From Novosphingobium sp. NDB2Meth1 (GTDB lineage: Bacteria; Pseudomonadota; Alphaproteobacteria; Sphingomonadales; Sphingomonadaceae): a DNA stretch of 64,000 bases. The notes beneath the pieces were generated by a model. That model searched no databases, was not told the origin of the DNA, and worked only from the letters and a program-made list of their open reading frames with translations. The stretch spans positions 186,001 to 250,000 of the forward strand of contig NZ_FPEH01000011.1 of NCBI RefSeq assembly GCF_900117425.1. Reading direction: 5' to 3'. A program made the position numbers and the translations under genes. Below, piece after piece: positions 42,303 to 51,263 of the stretch (within the stretch, counting starts at the first letter, position 1; the number at the start of each line of letters is the position of its first letter).

Positions 42303-44228
42303 TCAGATGATCGGCATCCAGTCGCCGATGATCAGCGCCACGATCCGTTCCGCCGCCTCTTCGGGGGTTTCGCGCATCGTGTCCACGCGGATTTCAGGGT
42401 TTTCCGGCGCTTCATACGGGCTGTCGATCCCGGTGAAGTTCTTGAGCTGGCCAGAACGCGCCTTCTTGTAGAGCCCCTTCACGTCGCGCCGCTCGGCTTC
42501 TTCCAGCGGGGTATCGACGAAGACCTCGAAGAACTCGCCGTCTGCCAGCAGGCCGCGCACCATGTCACGCTCGGCGCGGAACGGGCTGATGAAGGCGGTC
42601 AGCACGATAAGCCCCGCGTCGGTCATCAGCTTGGCCACCTCGCCCACGCGGCGGATGTTCTCGATGCGGTCGGCCTCGGTGAAGCCCAGATCCTTGTTGA
42701 GTCCGTGGCGCACATTGTCGCCGTCGAGCAGGAACGTGTGCTTGCCCAGCGCATGGAGCTTCTTCTCGACGAGGTTGGCGATGGTCGACTTGCCCGAGCC
42801 CGAAAGCCCGGTGAACCACAGCACCGCCGGGCTCTGGCCCTTGAGCCGCGCATGAGCAGCCCGCGAGACATCAAGCGCCTGCCAGTGCACGTTCTGCGCG
42901 CGGCGCAAGCTGAAGCTCAGCATGCCCGCCGCGACTGTCGCGTTGCTGATCTTGTCGATCAGGATGAAGCCGCCGAGCGTCCGGCTCTCGCCATAGGGTT
43001 CGAACACGATTGCGCGGTCGGTGGTGATCTCGGCAATGCCGATCGCGTTGAGTTCGAGCGTCTTGGCGGCAAGGCGCTCCAAGGTGTTGACGTTGATCGT
43101 GCACTTGGGCTGCGAAACCGTGACCGAAACGGTCTGGCTGGCGAGCTTCAGCCAATAGGCGCGGCCCGGCACCAGCGCTTCGTCGGCCATCCACACGAGG
43201 TTCGCCTCGAACTGGTCGGCCACTTGCGGCGGCGCGTCGGCAGCGGCGATCACGTCACCGCGCGAGCAATCGATCTCGTCCGCAAGGCAGAGCGTGACGG
43301 ACTGGCCTGCGACCGCTTCCTCCAGATCGCCATCCAGCGTGACTATGCGCGTCACCGTGCTGGTCTTGCCCGAAGGCAGCACGCGCACGGCATCGCCCTT
43401 GCGCACGGTGCCGTTCGAGATGAGGCCCGAAAAGCCCCGGAAATCAAGGTTCGGGCGGTTGACCCACTGCACCGGCAAGCGGAACACGCCCGCCGCTTCG
43501 GCCGCCGTGTTCACGTCCACCGCTTCCAGATGGCCCATCAACGTCGGGCCCGAGTACCACGGCGTGTTTGCGCTGGGCGCGGTGATATTGTCGCCCTTGA
43601 AGCCCGAGATCGGCATAGCGGTGAACGCCTCGATCCCGATGCTGGCGGCAAACGCGGCATAGTCGGCAACGATCGCGTCGTACTTCGCCTGATCATAGCC
43701 GATCAGGTCCATCTTGTTCACCGCGAGCACGATGTGGCGGATGCCGATGAGGTGCGCGAGATAGCTGTGGCGGCGCGTCTGCGTGAGCACGCCCTTGCGC
43801 GCGTCGATTAGGATCACGGCAAGATCGGCGGTGGAAGCGCCGGTCACCATGTTGCGCGTATACTGTTCGTGTCCCGGGCAATCCGCGACGATGAACTTGC
43901 GCTTCTCGGTGCTGAAGAAGCGGTAGGCGACGTCGATGGTAATGCCCTGCTCGCGTTCCGCCGCGAGGCCGTCGACCAGCAGTGCGAAGTCGATCTCGCC
44001 GCCCTGCGTGCCGACCTTCTTGCTGTCATTCTCGAGCGCTGCGAGCTGATCCTCGAAGATCATCTTCGAATCGTAGAGCAACCGCCCGATCAGCGTGGAC
44101 TTTCCATCATCCACGCTGCCGCAGGTGATGAAGCGCAGCATCGACTTGTGCTGGTGCAGGTTGAGGTAGGCCTCGATGTCCTCGGCAATCAGGGCCTCGG
44201 TCTGGTAGATCACGTCCGCACCCGACAT
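42303..44228 (-). CDS. cysNC: Bifunctional sulfate adenylyltransferase large subunit / APS kinase
   Basis: A 641-residue fusion. The N-terminal CysN GTPase part has GSVDDGKST (G1), DCPGHEQY (G3) and NKMDLIGY (G4) and drives ATP sulfurylase with CysD. The C-terminal APS kinase part (about residue 440 on) has the P-loop GLSGSGKST, '[17 protein letters not shown]' and '[10 protein letters not shown]'. Together they make APS and PAPS. The ATG of MSGADVIY shares one base with the cysD stop (TGATG). The fused form is common in alphaproteobacteria. Confidence 0.95.
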   Translation of the reverse strand: MSGADVIYQTEALIAEDIEAYLNLHQHKSMLRFITCGSVDDGKSTLIGRLLYDSKMIFEDQLAALENDSKKVGTQGGEIDFALLVDGLAAEREQGITIDVAYRFFSTEKRKFIVADCPGHEQYTRNMVTGASTADLAVILIDARKGVLTQTRRHSYLAHLIGIRHIVLAVNKMDLIGYDQAKYDAIVADYAAFAASIGIEAFTAMPISGFKGDNITAPSANTPWYSGPTLMGHLEAVDVNTAAEAAGVFRLPVQWVNRPNLDFRGFSGLISNGTVRKGDAVRVLPSGKTSTVTRIVTLDGDLEEAVAGQSVTLCLADEIDCSRGDVIAAADAPPQVADQFEANLVWMADEALVPGRAYWLKLASQTVSVTVSQPKCTINVNTLERLAAKTLELNAIGIAEITTDRAIVFEPYGESRTLGGFILIDKISNATVAAGMLSFSLRRAQNVHWQALDVSRAAHARLKGQSPAVLWFTGLSGSGKSTIANLVEKKLHALGKHTFLLDGDNVRHGLNKDLGFTEADRIENIRRVGEVAKLMTDAGLIVLTAFISPFRAERDMVRGLLADGEFFEVFVDTPLEEAERRDVKGLYKKARSGQLKNFTGIDSPYEAPENPEIRVDTMRETPEEAAERIVALIIGDWMPII

Positions 44229-45157
44229 CAGAAGTACCCCTGCTGCTTCTTGACTTCCATGCCCGCTCCGCCGGCATCCTTGTCGATCACCCGGCCCTGC
44301 CGTTCGCTGGTGGTGGTCAGCAGCGTTTCCTGGATCACTTCGCTCAGCGTCGTCGCGTTGCTCGCCACCGCACCTGTCAGTGGGAAGCAGCCCAAGGTGC
44401 GGAAGCGGATCGAACGTTCCGTGATTTGAGGCTTGTAGCCCAGAACCTTCTCGAGCCGCGGCAGATCGTCGGCCATGAACAGGCCGCCTTCCCACTCGAA
44501 GGTCGGCCGCACCGCCGCGTAGTAGAGCGGCACGATCGGCACGTCGTTGAGGCGGATGTATTGCCAGATGTCGAGCTCGGTCCAGTTCGAGATCGGGAAC
44601 ACGCGGATGCTCTCGCCCTTGTTCTTGCGGGCATTGTAGATGTTCCACAGCTCCGGGCGCTGGTTCTTCGGGTCCCAGCCATGCGAGGCCGTGCGGAAGC
44701 TGAAAATGCGCTCCTTGGCGCGGCTCTTCTCCTCGTCGCGCCGCGCACCGCCGAAGGCGGCATCGAAGCCCCATTTGTCGAGCGCCTGCTTGAGCCCTTC
44801 GGTCTTCCACATGTCGGTGTGGAGAGGGCCGTGGTCGAACGGATTGATCCCGCGCGCCTTGGCTTCCTCGTTCTGGTGGACGAGCAGTTCCATGCCGCTC
44901 TCCTTCGCCATCCGTTCGCGCAGTTCGTACATCGCCTGGAACTTCCACGTCGTATCGACATGGAGCAGCGGGAACGGCGGCGGGCTGGGGTAGAACGCCT
45001 TGCGCGCAAGGTGCAGCATCACCGCGCTGTCCTTGCCGACCGAGTAGAGCATCACCGGATTGGTCGCCTCGGCCACCACTTCGCGCATGATGTGGATCGC
45101 CTCGGCCTCGAGCCGCTGGATGTGAGTCAGGGTGGATTTGCTGACGGGATCGGACAT
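44228..45157 (-). CDS. cysD: Sulfate adenylyltransferase subunit 2
   Basis: A 309-residue ATP sulfurylase small subunit of the PP-loop family; the loop reads [10 protein letters not shown]. '[18 protein letters not shown]', '[20 protein letters not shown]' and '[14 protein letters not shown]' follow, and the C-terminus ends in '[18 protein letters not shown]'. It makes APS from sulfate and ATP with CysN. The start at MSDPVSK follows GAGG by six bases; an ATG 12 bases upstream is possible. First gene of the cysD-cysNC-cysQ-flavin reductase run. Confidence 0.96.
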   Translation of the reverse strand: MSDPVSKSTLTHIQRLEAEAIHIMREVVAEATNPVMLYSVGKDSAVMLHLARKAFYPSPPPFPLLHVDTTWKFQAMYELRERMAKESGMELLVHQNEEAKARGINPFDHGPLHTDMWKTEGLKQALDKWGFDAAFGGARRDEEKSRAKERIFSFRTASHGWDPKNQRPELWNIYNARKNKGESIRVFPISNWTELDIWQYIRLNDVPIVPLYYAAVRPTFEWEGGLFMADDLPRLEKVLGYKPQITERSIRFRTLGCFPLTGAVASNATTLSEVIQETLLTTTSERQGRVIDKDAGGAGMEVKKQQGYF

Positions 45158-45211
45158 GGCGTGCCTCATGGATTGTGGCAGCGCACATGGCCTCTCATTC
45201 GGATCGGCAAA

Positions 45212-45227
45212 GCTCCCATATGGGAGC
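45212..45227. promoter_or_regulatory. Perfect 16-bp palindrome upstream of cysD
   Basis: GCTCCCATATGGGAGC is fully self-complementary and lies about 55 bases before the cysD ATG, in the 134-bp gap behind the oxidoreductase gene. An operator of the sulfur-assimilation operon is the most likely reading; it has no loop or T-run and so is not a terminator. Confidence 0.5.
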
Positions 45228-45291
45228 ACGCCGGGATGGCATTCCTTTCGTCCGCTCAATGCGAGCTTTAATGGCCCGTCCGCCGCGAGGA

Positions 45292-46230
45292 TCAGCTGGT
45301 GACGACAACCTTGCCGATCACTCCGCCGCGCTCGACCATGGCGTAGGCCTCGCGCGTTGCATCAAAGGGGAAGCTGGCGGCCAGGTCCGGCTCCAGCGCA
45401 CCGGTTGCCGCCAGGTCTGCCAGCAGCTTGAGATCCGCGCGCCGCACCGCCGCCGCCAGCGCCATGTGTTTCTTCCGGCGAAACAGGTTGCCCAGCTTCG
45501 AGCCGATGAACAGCGGGATCGTCGGCGAAGGTTCGACCAGTCGCCCGTCAGGCTTCAGCAAGGCACGACCGAGCGCGAAGGGAAACTTGCCCGAAAAATT
45601 GAGGATCACGTCGAAGCGCAGCCCCTTCGGCAAACCGGGGCCATTGCGATAGTCGACAACCCGGTCCGCACCGAGCCGCCGCGCCGTGTCCAGTCCGGAA
45701 CTGCCGACTGCCGTGACTTCAGCACCGGTCCGCTTGGCGAGTTGCACCGCGAAGAGCCCGACCGGCCCGGTCGCGCCATGGATCAGCACCGACTGCCCGG
45801 CCTTGAGCAGCCCCAGATCGCGCAGCGATTGCAGCGCGGCGAGGCCCGCGATCGGCAGGGCAGCGGCGACATCAGGCGCGAGACCGTCCGGGATCGGGCA
45901 GAGGTTCAGGGCACTCAACGCGATCCGCTCGGCAAAGGCGCCGCCCTTGAACGGATCGGCCGCGCCGAACACCCGGTCGCCCACCTTGAAACCTTCGGCG
46001 CCCGGGCCCACGGCAATCACCTCGCCGGCAAGATCGGCACCGGGCACCTTGGGGAAGCGCTTGTTCACCAGCAGGCCCATCGTGCCGCTGCGCACGCGGA
46101 TATCGATCAGGTTGATCGAGCGGGCCTGCACCGCGACGACGACCTCACCCTTGCCGGGGACCGGGTCCGGCAGCTCGCTTGCGTGCAGCACATCGCCGCC
46201 GCCGAACCGGTCGTAGGAGAATGCCTTCAT
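45292..46230 (-). CDS. Quinone oxidoreductase-like (zinc-free MDR) enzyme
   Basis: A 312-residue medium-chain dehydrogenase/reductase. It starts [11 protein letters not shown] and shows '[15 protein letters not shown]', 'FKVGDRVFG', the quinone oxidoreductase stretch '[14 protein letters not shown]' and the nucleotide-binding '[19 protein letters not shown]'. The zinc-binding cysteines of alcohol dehydrogenases are absent, so it is an NADPH:quinone or enone reductase. Its start overlaps the stop of the upstream membrane protein gene (ATGA). Confidence 0.87.
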   Translation of the reverse strand: MKAFSYDRFGGGDVLHASELPDPVPGKGEVVVAVQARSINLIDIRVRSGTMGLLVNKRFPKVPGADLAGEVIAVGPGAEGFKVGDRVFGAADPFKGGAFAERIALSALNLCPIPDGLAPDVAAALPIAGLAALQSLRDLGLLKAGQSVLIHGATGPVGLFAVQLAKRTGAEVTAVGSSGLDTARRLGADRVVDYRNGPGLPKGLRFDVILNFSGKFPFALGRALLKPDGRLVEPSPTIPLFIGSKLGNLFRRKKHMALAAAVRRADLKLLADLAATGALEPDLAASFPFDATREAYAMVERGGVIGKVVVTS

Positions 46231-46730
46231 GCGCGGCGCTCCTTTCTTGTCAGCAGCGCGCCGAAGATGGCGAGATGGCTCACCAGCCAGGCGGGGAGCA
46301 GCACGGTGATCACCAGCCAGCCGAGCGGGCCGAGAATGTTGGCATCGTGAATTGCAGGCGTCACGCGCGCGGCCGCGTTGAGGTAGTCGAGCATGCCGAC
46401 AACGTTGAACACCCACGCGAAGCCAATCCGCGCCGACGATCCGGTCTGGACAAGTGCAAAGGCGATCAGCGCCAGCGCCGCGACCAGCACGTCGCCCGCC
46501 ATGATCTGGAAAAGATAGCCCTCGCTGAAGCCCGCAGGAGCAAGGTTGAATACCCCCGGCAGCATCGCGGTAAGCCCGAAATAGCGCAGGAAATGAACCG
46601 GGATCAGCGCCTTAAGGTGCGCGTCGCGGCCCGCAGCCACAAGGCGCGGGTAGAGCGACCAGTACAGTATCGCAAAGCCTGCCAGAGCAAACGTGTAGCC
46701 GACGAGATGGAAGTAAGCCTTGGGCTCCAT
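46227..46730 (-). CDS. Small integral membrane protein
   Basis: A 167-residue protein with about five hydrophobic segments and no named domain that I recognise. 'YFHLVGYTFALAGFAILYWSLYP' opens the protein and 'PLGWLVITVLLPAWLVSHLAIFGALL' closes it, with a basic tail. It is translationally coupled to the downstream oxidoreductase gene and divergent from a LysR regulator, so the pair is probably that regulator's target. Confidence 0.65.
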   Translation of the reverse strand: MEPKAYFHLVGYTFALAGFAILYWSLYPRLVAAGRDAHLKALIPVHFLRYFGLTAMLPGVFNLAPAGFSEGYLFQIMAGDVLVAALALIAFALVQTGSSARIGFAWVFNVVGMLDYLNAAARVTPAIHDANILGPLGWLVITVLLPAWLVSHLAIFGALLTRKERRA

Positions 46731-46837
46731 GGGATGCCTTTCGCTGCCGCTGTTTGCGTCATCAGCAGCGATACAAGGCTGGCTCGAACCGGATCAACCC
46801 GGTACATTCGCGCAATATTGACCCGGATTTGCGAACA
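46731..46837. promoter_or_regulatory. Divergent control region of the LysR gene and its neighbours
   Basis: 107 bp between the membrane protein start and the LysR start. It contains two direct ACCCGG copies (46797-46802 and 46821-46826), 24 bases apart, each in the wider setting (T)(C/G)ACCCGG. This could be a LysR contact site; the evidence is weak. Confidence 0.3.
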
Positions 46838-47752
46838 ATGCTCCACCTGCCCGATGTCGAAGTCTTCCTCGAAATCGTGAACGCCGGCAGCTTCACCGGC
46901 GCCGCCCGCGCGCTCAAATCACCCAAATCTTCGGTCGCGCGGCAGCTCGCCCGGCTCGAGGCGGCGCTCGGTACGCCGCTACTCGATCGGTCCACCCGCA
47001 GCGTGACGCTGACCGCGCAGGGGCGGACCTTCGTGCCCCATGCCCGCCGCTTGCTCGACGATGCGGTGGAAGCCGAAACCGCGCTGCGTGCCGATGGCAA
47101 GGGGCCGAGCGGGCTGCTGACGATTGCCACCACCGGGCTGGTCGGGCGGCGCTTCATCGTGCCGGGTCTGCCGCAGTTCCGCGCGCGCCATCCGCAAGTC
47201 CGCGTGGCGCTGTGGCTCGGCGCGCAACAACATGCGCTGGGGTCCGGCCCAGGCGAAGCGGACATCGCGATCCGCCTCCGCACCGTCGCCTCGCCCGAAG
47301 TCGGCAACCGCAAGCTGGGCGAAATCGCCTTCGCGATGGTCGCCTCCCCCGGCTACCTCGCCCGCGCCGGCATGCCGGAAGAGCCCGAGGACCTCGCCGC
47401 CCACGCCATGCTGGAACTGGGTCCGGCCGGAAAGCACAACCGCCTCGTCCTCAATGGCCCCGAGCGCGCCGCGACGGTGACGTATGCCCCGCCGATCCAG
47501 ATCGACGATCCGGAAGCCGTGCGCCTCGCCGCGCTCGCCGGTTGCGGCATAGCCGTACTGCCGCGCTTTCTTGTGGCGGAGGATGTCCGCGCGGGGCGGC
47601 TCGCGCTGCTGCTCGATGCATGGCGGCAAGCACCCATCCCGATCCACGTGCTGTTCCGCACCCACGTAGCCCCGCCGCCAAGAGTGCGCGCCTATGTCGA
47701 TTTCCTGTTCGAGACGCTCGGGACCACCCAGCCCTGGGCCGTCGACCTCTAG
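46838..47752 (+). CDS. LysR family transcription regulator
   Basis: A 304-residue LysR regulator. The N-terminal winged HTH is 'VFLEIVNAGSFTGAARALKSPKSSVARQLARLEAALG', followed by 'LLDRSTRSVTLTAQG', a coiled dimerisation helix and a substrate-binding domain (about residue 90 on). The start at MLHLPDV is taken because the HTH then begins at the usual distance from the N-terminus. It is divergent from the membrane protein/oxidoreductase pair. The inducer is unknown. It ends 3 bp from the convergent CmcJ-like gene. Confidence 0.9.
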   Translation: MLHLPDVEVFLEIVNAGSFTGAARALKSPKSSVARQLARLEAALGTPLLDRSTRSVTLTAQGRTFVPHARRLLDDAVEAETALRADGKGPSGLLTIATTGLVGRRFIVPGLPQFRARHPQVRVALWLGAQQHALGSGPGEADIAIRLRTVASPEVGNRKLGEIAFAMVASPGYLARAGMPEEPEDLAAHAMLELGPAGKHNRLVLNGPERAATVTYAPPIQIDDPEAVRLAALAGCGIAVLPRFLVAEDVRAGRLALLLDAWRQAPIPIHVLFRTHVAPPPRVRAYVDFLFETLGTTQPWAVDL

Positions 47753-47755
47753 CGC

Positions 47756-48664
47756 CTATTCGAAGAACGCCACCCCGCGCACTTCGATGCTTTCGCGGAT
47801 CTTCGTGTCCGGCAGGCTGGTGTCGTGGAACGCGGTATGCGGGCAGCGCCAGGTGACGGAATGGGCGCTGTCCTGAAACTTGAACAGCAGCACGTCGTCC
47901 GCCTCCATGTTGGCGAAGTACCACCAGCGGTGCTGAGGCCGATAGCGGAAGATCGTCGCGGCGATCATTTGGTCCTCGCCATCGACCGGCGCAGTCAGTG
48001 CATCGCCGACCGGGAATTCATCCACCACGAACAGCGTGTTGGAGGCCGTCTCGGCATCGCCGACCGTGCGCCCGTCACACACCGCCAGCGGCCAATCCTG
48101 CGGGCCCGGTGAGAAGGTGCGCCACAGCGAGAAGCAGATGTAGCGCTGGTAGCCCGGCCCATCCGGAAACGCCTGCCCGTAGACCCGCGCCGCCGCGCGC
48201 TTGCCGGTCAGCTCGTTGTAATCGACATGCGCCTCGCCCGCCGGGGGCTGGATGCCGCCCGAATGGACGTAGCCCGCAACCTTCTCCTGGGCGCGCGCCG
48301 ACAGGTCGCCCGAAGTGCGGATCATCCAGCCTTGCGTCGCCACCTTGTCCGCACCGGTCAGCCGCGCCACGAGCGCTTCGACTTCGCGCTGATACCCGGC
48401 ATCGACGGCGGCTTTGTCATGGAAATCGACTATCGCGCTTTGATGCCGGGCTATCGCGAAGCCATGCACATCGAGGCTGAAATGATCCCGGATAGGCATC
48501 CCGTCGCGCACCTCGACGGGATAGTCGCGGTAATCGCCGGTGTTCATCTCGACACCCTGACTGACATAGCGCCGGGTGAAGTACTCGCCTTCATCCAGAT
48601 AGCGGATCAGTGCCGGAGCTTTGCGCGCCGTATCTTCGATATCCAGCGCCGCTTGCGTTGCCAT
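47756..48664 (-). CDS. CmcJ/NvfI family oxidoreductase
   Basis: A 302-residue protein of the family named after the CmcJ component of cephamycin 7-alpha-methoxylation and the fungal NvfI oxygenase. Seen here: 'HVDYNE' with an HxD metal-binding pair, 'YQRYICFSLWRTFSPGPQDWPLAVCDGR', 'HRWWYFANMEADDVLLFKFQDS', and the terminal 'HTAFHDTSLP' and 'RESIEVRGVAFFE' signature. NvfI is a non-haem iron, 2-oxoglutarate-dependent enzyme; that chemistry is a family inference. It lies 32 bp downstream of the MHS transporter, which may bring in its substrate. Confidence 0.8.
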   Translation of the reverse strand: MATQAALDIEDTARKAPALIRYLDEGEYFTRRYVSQGVEMNTGDYRDYPVEVRDGMPIRDHFSLDVHGFAIARHQSAIVDFHDKAAVDAGYQREVEALVARLTGADKVATQGWMIRTSGDLSARAQEKVAGYVHSGGIQPPAGEAHVDYNELTGKRAAARVYGQAFPDGPGYQRYICFSLWRTFSPGPQDWPLAVCDGRTVGDAETASNTLFVVDEFPVGDALTAPVDGEDQMIAATIFRYRPQHRWWYFANMEADDVLLFKFQDSAHSVTWRCPHTAFHDTSLPDTKIRESIEVRGVAFFE

Positions 48665-48696
48665 GGCCTTCTTCCGCTTATTGTTAGGCAAGCGAA

Positions 48697-49989
48697 CTAT
48701 ATCGGTTGCGGCGCGGCTGTCCAGCTTTGGCGGGGTGCGGTTTCGGGAATGCGCCAGAGCACCGGCAGGATCGCCAGCGCGACCACGGCAATCATGGCAC
48801 CGGGGACTGCGGGCCAATGCGTCCCCTCCAGCAGCACTTGCGCCACCAGCGGGGTGAGCCCGCCGAAAATCGCGGTCGCGCTCGTCACGCCCAGCGCAAG
48901 GCCGGAGAGACGCGCCTGCCCGGAAAACTGTTCGGCGGTCGCCACCGCACCGACCGCGCTCCACGCGCCGCCCAGCGCCGCCAGCAGTACCGCGCCGACA
49001 AGCGCCGGCCATATCCCGCCGTGTGCCATCAGCGAAAACAGGGTGATCGGCCCGACCGCGCAGGCAAGCGCAATGCCGATCAGCACCGGCCGCCGCCCGA
49101 TCTGATCGGAAAGCGCGCCCACCAGCGGCGTCACCGCGATGACAACGAAAGCCGCCACGGTCGACAGCGTCAGTGCTGCCCCCTCGCCCACTGCCCCCAC
49201 CGAGCCAAGGAACGTCGGCACATAAGTGATGCCGACGTAGTAGCTGATCGACCCCAGCGCGGAGATCGCAAAGCCCCGGATGATGCCGATGCGTTCATGG
49301 ACCATGGCATGGCGCAGCGGGGCCGTGGGCACCGTCCCCGCCGCCTTGTGGCGTTCAAACTCGGGCGATTCGTCCATGTTCGCCCGCGCCAGCAGCACCC
49401 CGCCCGCCAGCAGCGCGCCAAAAAAGAAGGGAATGCGCCAGCCCCATGCATCGAGCCCTGCGGCGGGCAGCGCCCAGGCCGTCAGCGCCGCCACCCCGAC
49501 CGCGAGGAGCGCGCCCACTTCGCTCGCTGCCGAGGCGCAACTGGTGATGAGACCGCGCCGGTTTGGCCCCGCGCCCTCGATCAAATAAGCGACCACGCCG
49601 GTATATTCGCCGCCCACCGCGAAGGCCATCACGCAGCGCAGCGCAAGCAGCAGGAAGCCCGCCGCCGGGCCGATCTGCGCGTGCGTCGGCAACAGGGCGC
49701 AGCCCAGCATCGCGGCGGTCATCATGGCCATCGAGAGCAGCATGGCGCGCCGCCGCCCGTGCCGGTCGCCATAGTGCCCCATCGCCAGCGCACCCAAGGG
49801 CCGCATCAGGTAGGATATCGCGAAACCCGCCAGTACCGCCACCAGCGAGCCGTCGCCGCCGCCGAACATCACCCGCGAAAGGATCGTCGCGACATAGATG
49901 TAGAGCGTGAAATCGTACCACTCGACGACAGTCGAGAAGCCCGCGATCAGCATCGAGCGGTGCGAAATAGTCTGATGGGCGGGCGCCAT
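48697..49989 (-). CDS. MFS transporter, metabolite:H+ symporter family
   Basis: A 430-residue 12-TM carrier. The start 'STVVEWYDFTLYIYVATIL' and loop 'GHYGDRHGRRRAML' are the MHS signatures (ProP, ShiA, CitA-like), with 'FAVGGEYTGVVAYLIEGAG' later. Members import organic acids, betaine or shikimate with protons. It is adjacent to the CmcJ/NvfI-like gene on the same strand. Confidence 0.87.
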   Translation of the reverse strand: MAPAHQTISHRSMLIAGFSTVVEWYDFTLYIYVATILSRVMFGGGDGSLVAVLAGFAISYLMRPLGALAMGHYGDRHGRRRAMLLSMAMMTAAMLGCALLPTHAQIGPAAGFLLLALRCVMAFAVGGEYTGVVAYLIEGAGPNRRGLITSCASAASEVGALLAVGVAALTAWALPAAGLDAWGWRIPFFFGALLAGGVLLARANMDESPEFERHKAAGTVPTAPLRHAMVHERIGIIRGFAISALGSISYYVGITYVPTFLGSVGAVGEGAALTLSTVAAFVVIAVTPLVGALSDQIGRRPVLIGIALACAVGPITLFSLMAHGGIWPALVGAVLLAALGGAWSAVGAVATAEQFSGQARLSGLALGVTSATAIFGGLTPLVAQVLLEGTHWPAVPGAMIAVVALAILPVLWRIPETAPRQSWTAAPQPI

Positions 49990-50029
49990 CAGGCCATCAT
50001 GCCTTAAGCAGCCCGCCTTGCAACCGGAT

Positions 50030-50320
50030 TCAGCCGACCCCTTCGGTCACCATCACGCGGTACGTCGCGCCCTTGAGGCGGTGCACCTTGGCGTCCTGAT
50101 AGGCCGGGCTGTTGTACCAGGCCTTGGCCGCATCGATGTCGGGGAACTCGATGATCACGAGGCCTTCGGCGGCCGGGCCTTCCCACGTCTCGTTGGGGCC
50201 ATAGAAAGCCAGCGGCTTTAGCGGATGCCCGGCGATCGAGGCGCCTGCCTTGACATTGTACTGGTCAAGCTCCGCCTGATCGTTCACGCCATCCTTGATG
50301 AAAACTACATAGGCCGTCAT
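50030..50320 (-). CDS. DUF1330 family protein
   Basis: A 96-residue ferredoxin-fold protein: 'AYVVFIKDGVND', 'GPNETWEGPAAEGLVIIEFPDIDAAKAWYNSPAYQ', 'RVMVTEGVG', which is the DUF1330 signature. These small proteins resemble dimeric barrel monooxygenases or isomerases; no activity is established. GAGAGGG lies eight bases before the ATG. It sits between the SDR and MHS genes on the same strand. Confidence 0.88.
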   Translation of the reverse strand: MTAYVVFIKDGVNDQAELDQYNVKAGASIAGHPLKPLAFYGPNETWEGPAAEGLVIIEFPDIDAAKAWYNSPAYQDAKVHRLKGATYRVMVTEGVG

Positions 50321-50387
50321 GCGGTCATCCCTCTCCGGTTTGGTTTGTTCACCCATCTAGGGGCACATTTCCACGCGGTGCAAGGCT

Positions 50388-51206
50388 TCAGGTGGCCGAC
50401 CAGCCCGCATCGATCACGAGGCTGGAGCCGGTCACCACCCGCGCGGCCTCGCTCGCCAGATAGAGCACCGAGGCGGCGGTCTGCTCGGGCTGGATCGGCT
50501 CCTTCACATGCGCGACGCTGAGGTACTGCTCGTAGACCTGTTCCTGCGTCAGCCCGGCACGAGCGGCGATCTCGCTGGCGGTATGTTCGACCATCGGCGT
50601 GGGCAGGAACCCGGGGCATACCGCGTTGACGGTGATGCCGTGAGCGCCAAGCTCAGCCGCCATCGTCTTGGTGATGCCGATCATGGCATGCTTGGTCGCG
50701 CAGTAGTGGCCGAAGCCGGGCGTGCCGATCATGCCCGCCACCGAGGCGATATTGATGATCCGCCCGCCCGCGCCGCCCGAAATCATGATGGGCACAACCG
50801 CGCGGCTCATCCGCCAGCCGCCCGTCAGGTTGACCGCCAGCGTCGTCTCGAAAGTCTCGTCGTCGAGCAGGTGCATCGGCGCATTGCCGGTGAGGATACC
50901 CGCGTTGTTGACGAGGATATCGATCCGCCCAAACTCTGCCTGCACGCGGCCCACGAACGCATCGATCTCGGCCTGCCGGCGGATATCGCAGACAGCATAC
51001 AGCGCACGCACGCCGAGCGCTTCGATCTCCCGCGCAACGGCATCGAGCGCACCGCCAAGCGGGTAGCCGACGCTCGGCATGGTTGCCTCGCCCACATCAC
51101 AGATCGCCACGTCCGCGCCGGCTCCAGCCAGTGCCAGCGCCATCGCCCGGCCCTGCCCGCGCGCGGCGCCGGTCACGATCGCCACTTTGCCTGAAAGCTC
51201 ACCCAT
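50388..51206 (-). CDS. Short-chain dehydrogenase/reductase
   Basis: A 272-residue classical SDR with the cofactor motif TGAARGQGRAMA, NNAGIL, the catalytic Ser in 'NIASVAGMIG' and Y-x3-K in 'YCATKHAM'. The layout, including 'YEQYLSVAHVKEPIQPE', resembles mycofactocin-coupled or NAD-dependent SDRs. Cytoplasmic alcohol oxidation is expected. The ATG at MGELSGK with GGGGAG upstream is preferred to a TTG three codons earlier. It lies downstream of the GPH symporter. Confidence 0.9.
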   Translation of the reverse strand: MGELSGKVAIVTGAARGQGRAMALALAGAGADVAICDVGEATMPSVGYPLGGALDAVAREIEALGVRALYAVCDIRRQAEIDAFVGRVQAEFGRIDILVNNAGILTGNAPMHLLDDETFETTLAVNLTGGWRMSRAVVPIMISGGAGGRIINIASVAGMIGTPGFGHYCATKHAMIGITKTMAAELGAHGITVNAVCPGFLPTPMVEHTASEIAARAGLTQEQVYEQYLSVAHVKEPIQPEQTAASVLYLASEAARVVTGSSLVIDAGWSAT

Positions 51207-51263
51207 GCCCGTCAACTCCCCCTCGTCAGGCGCGCAGCATGCCGCGCTAACCGCGGGGCCTCA

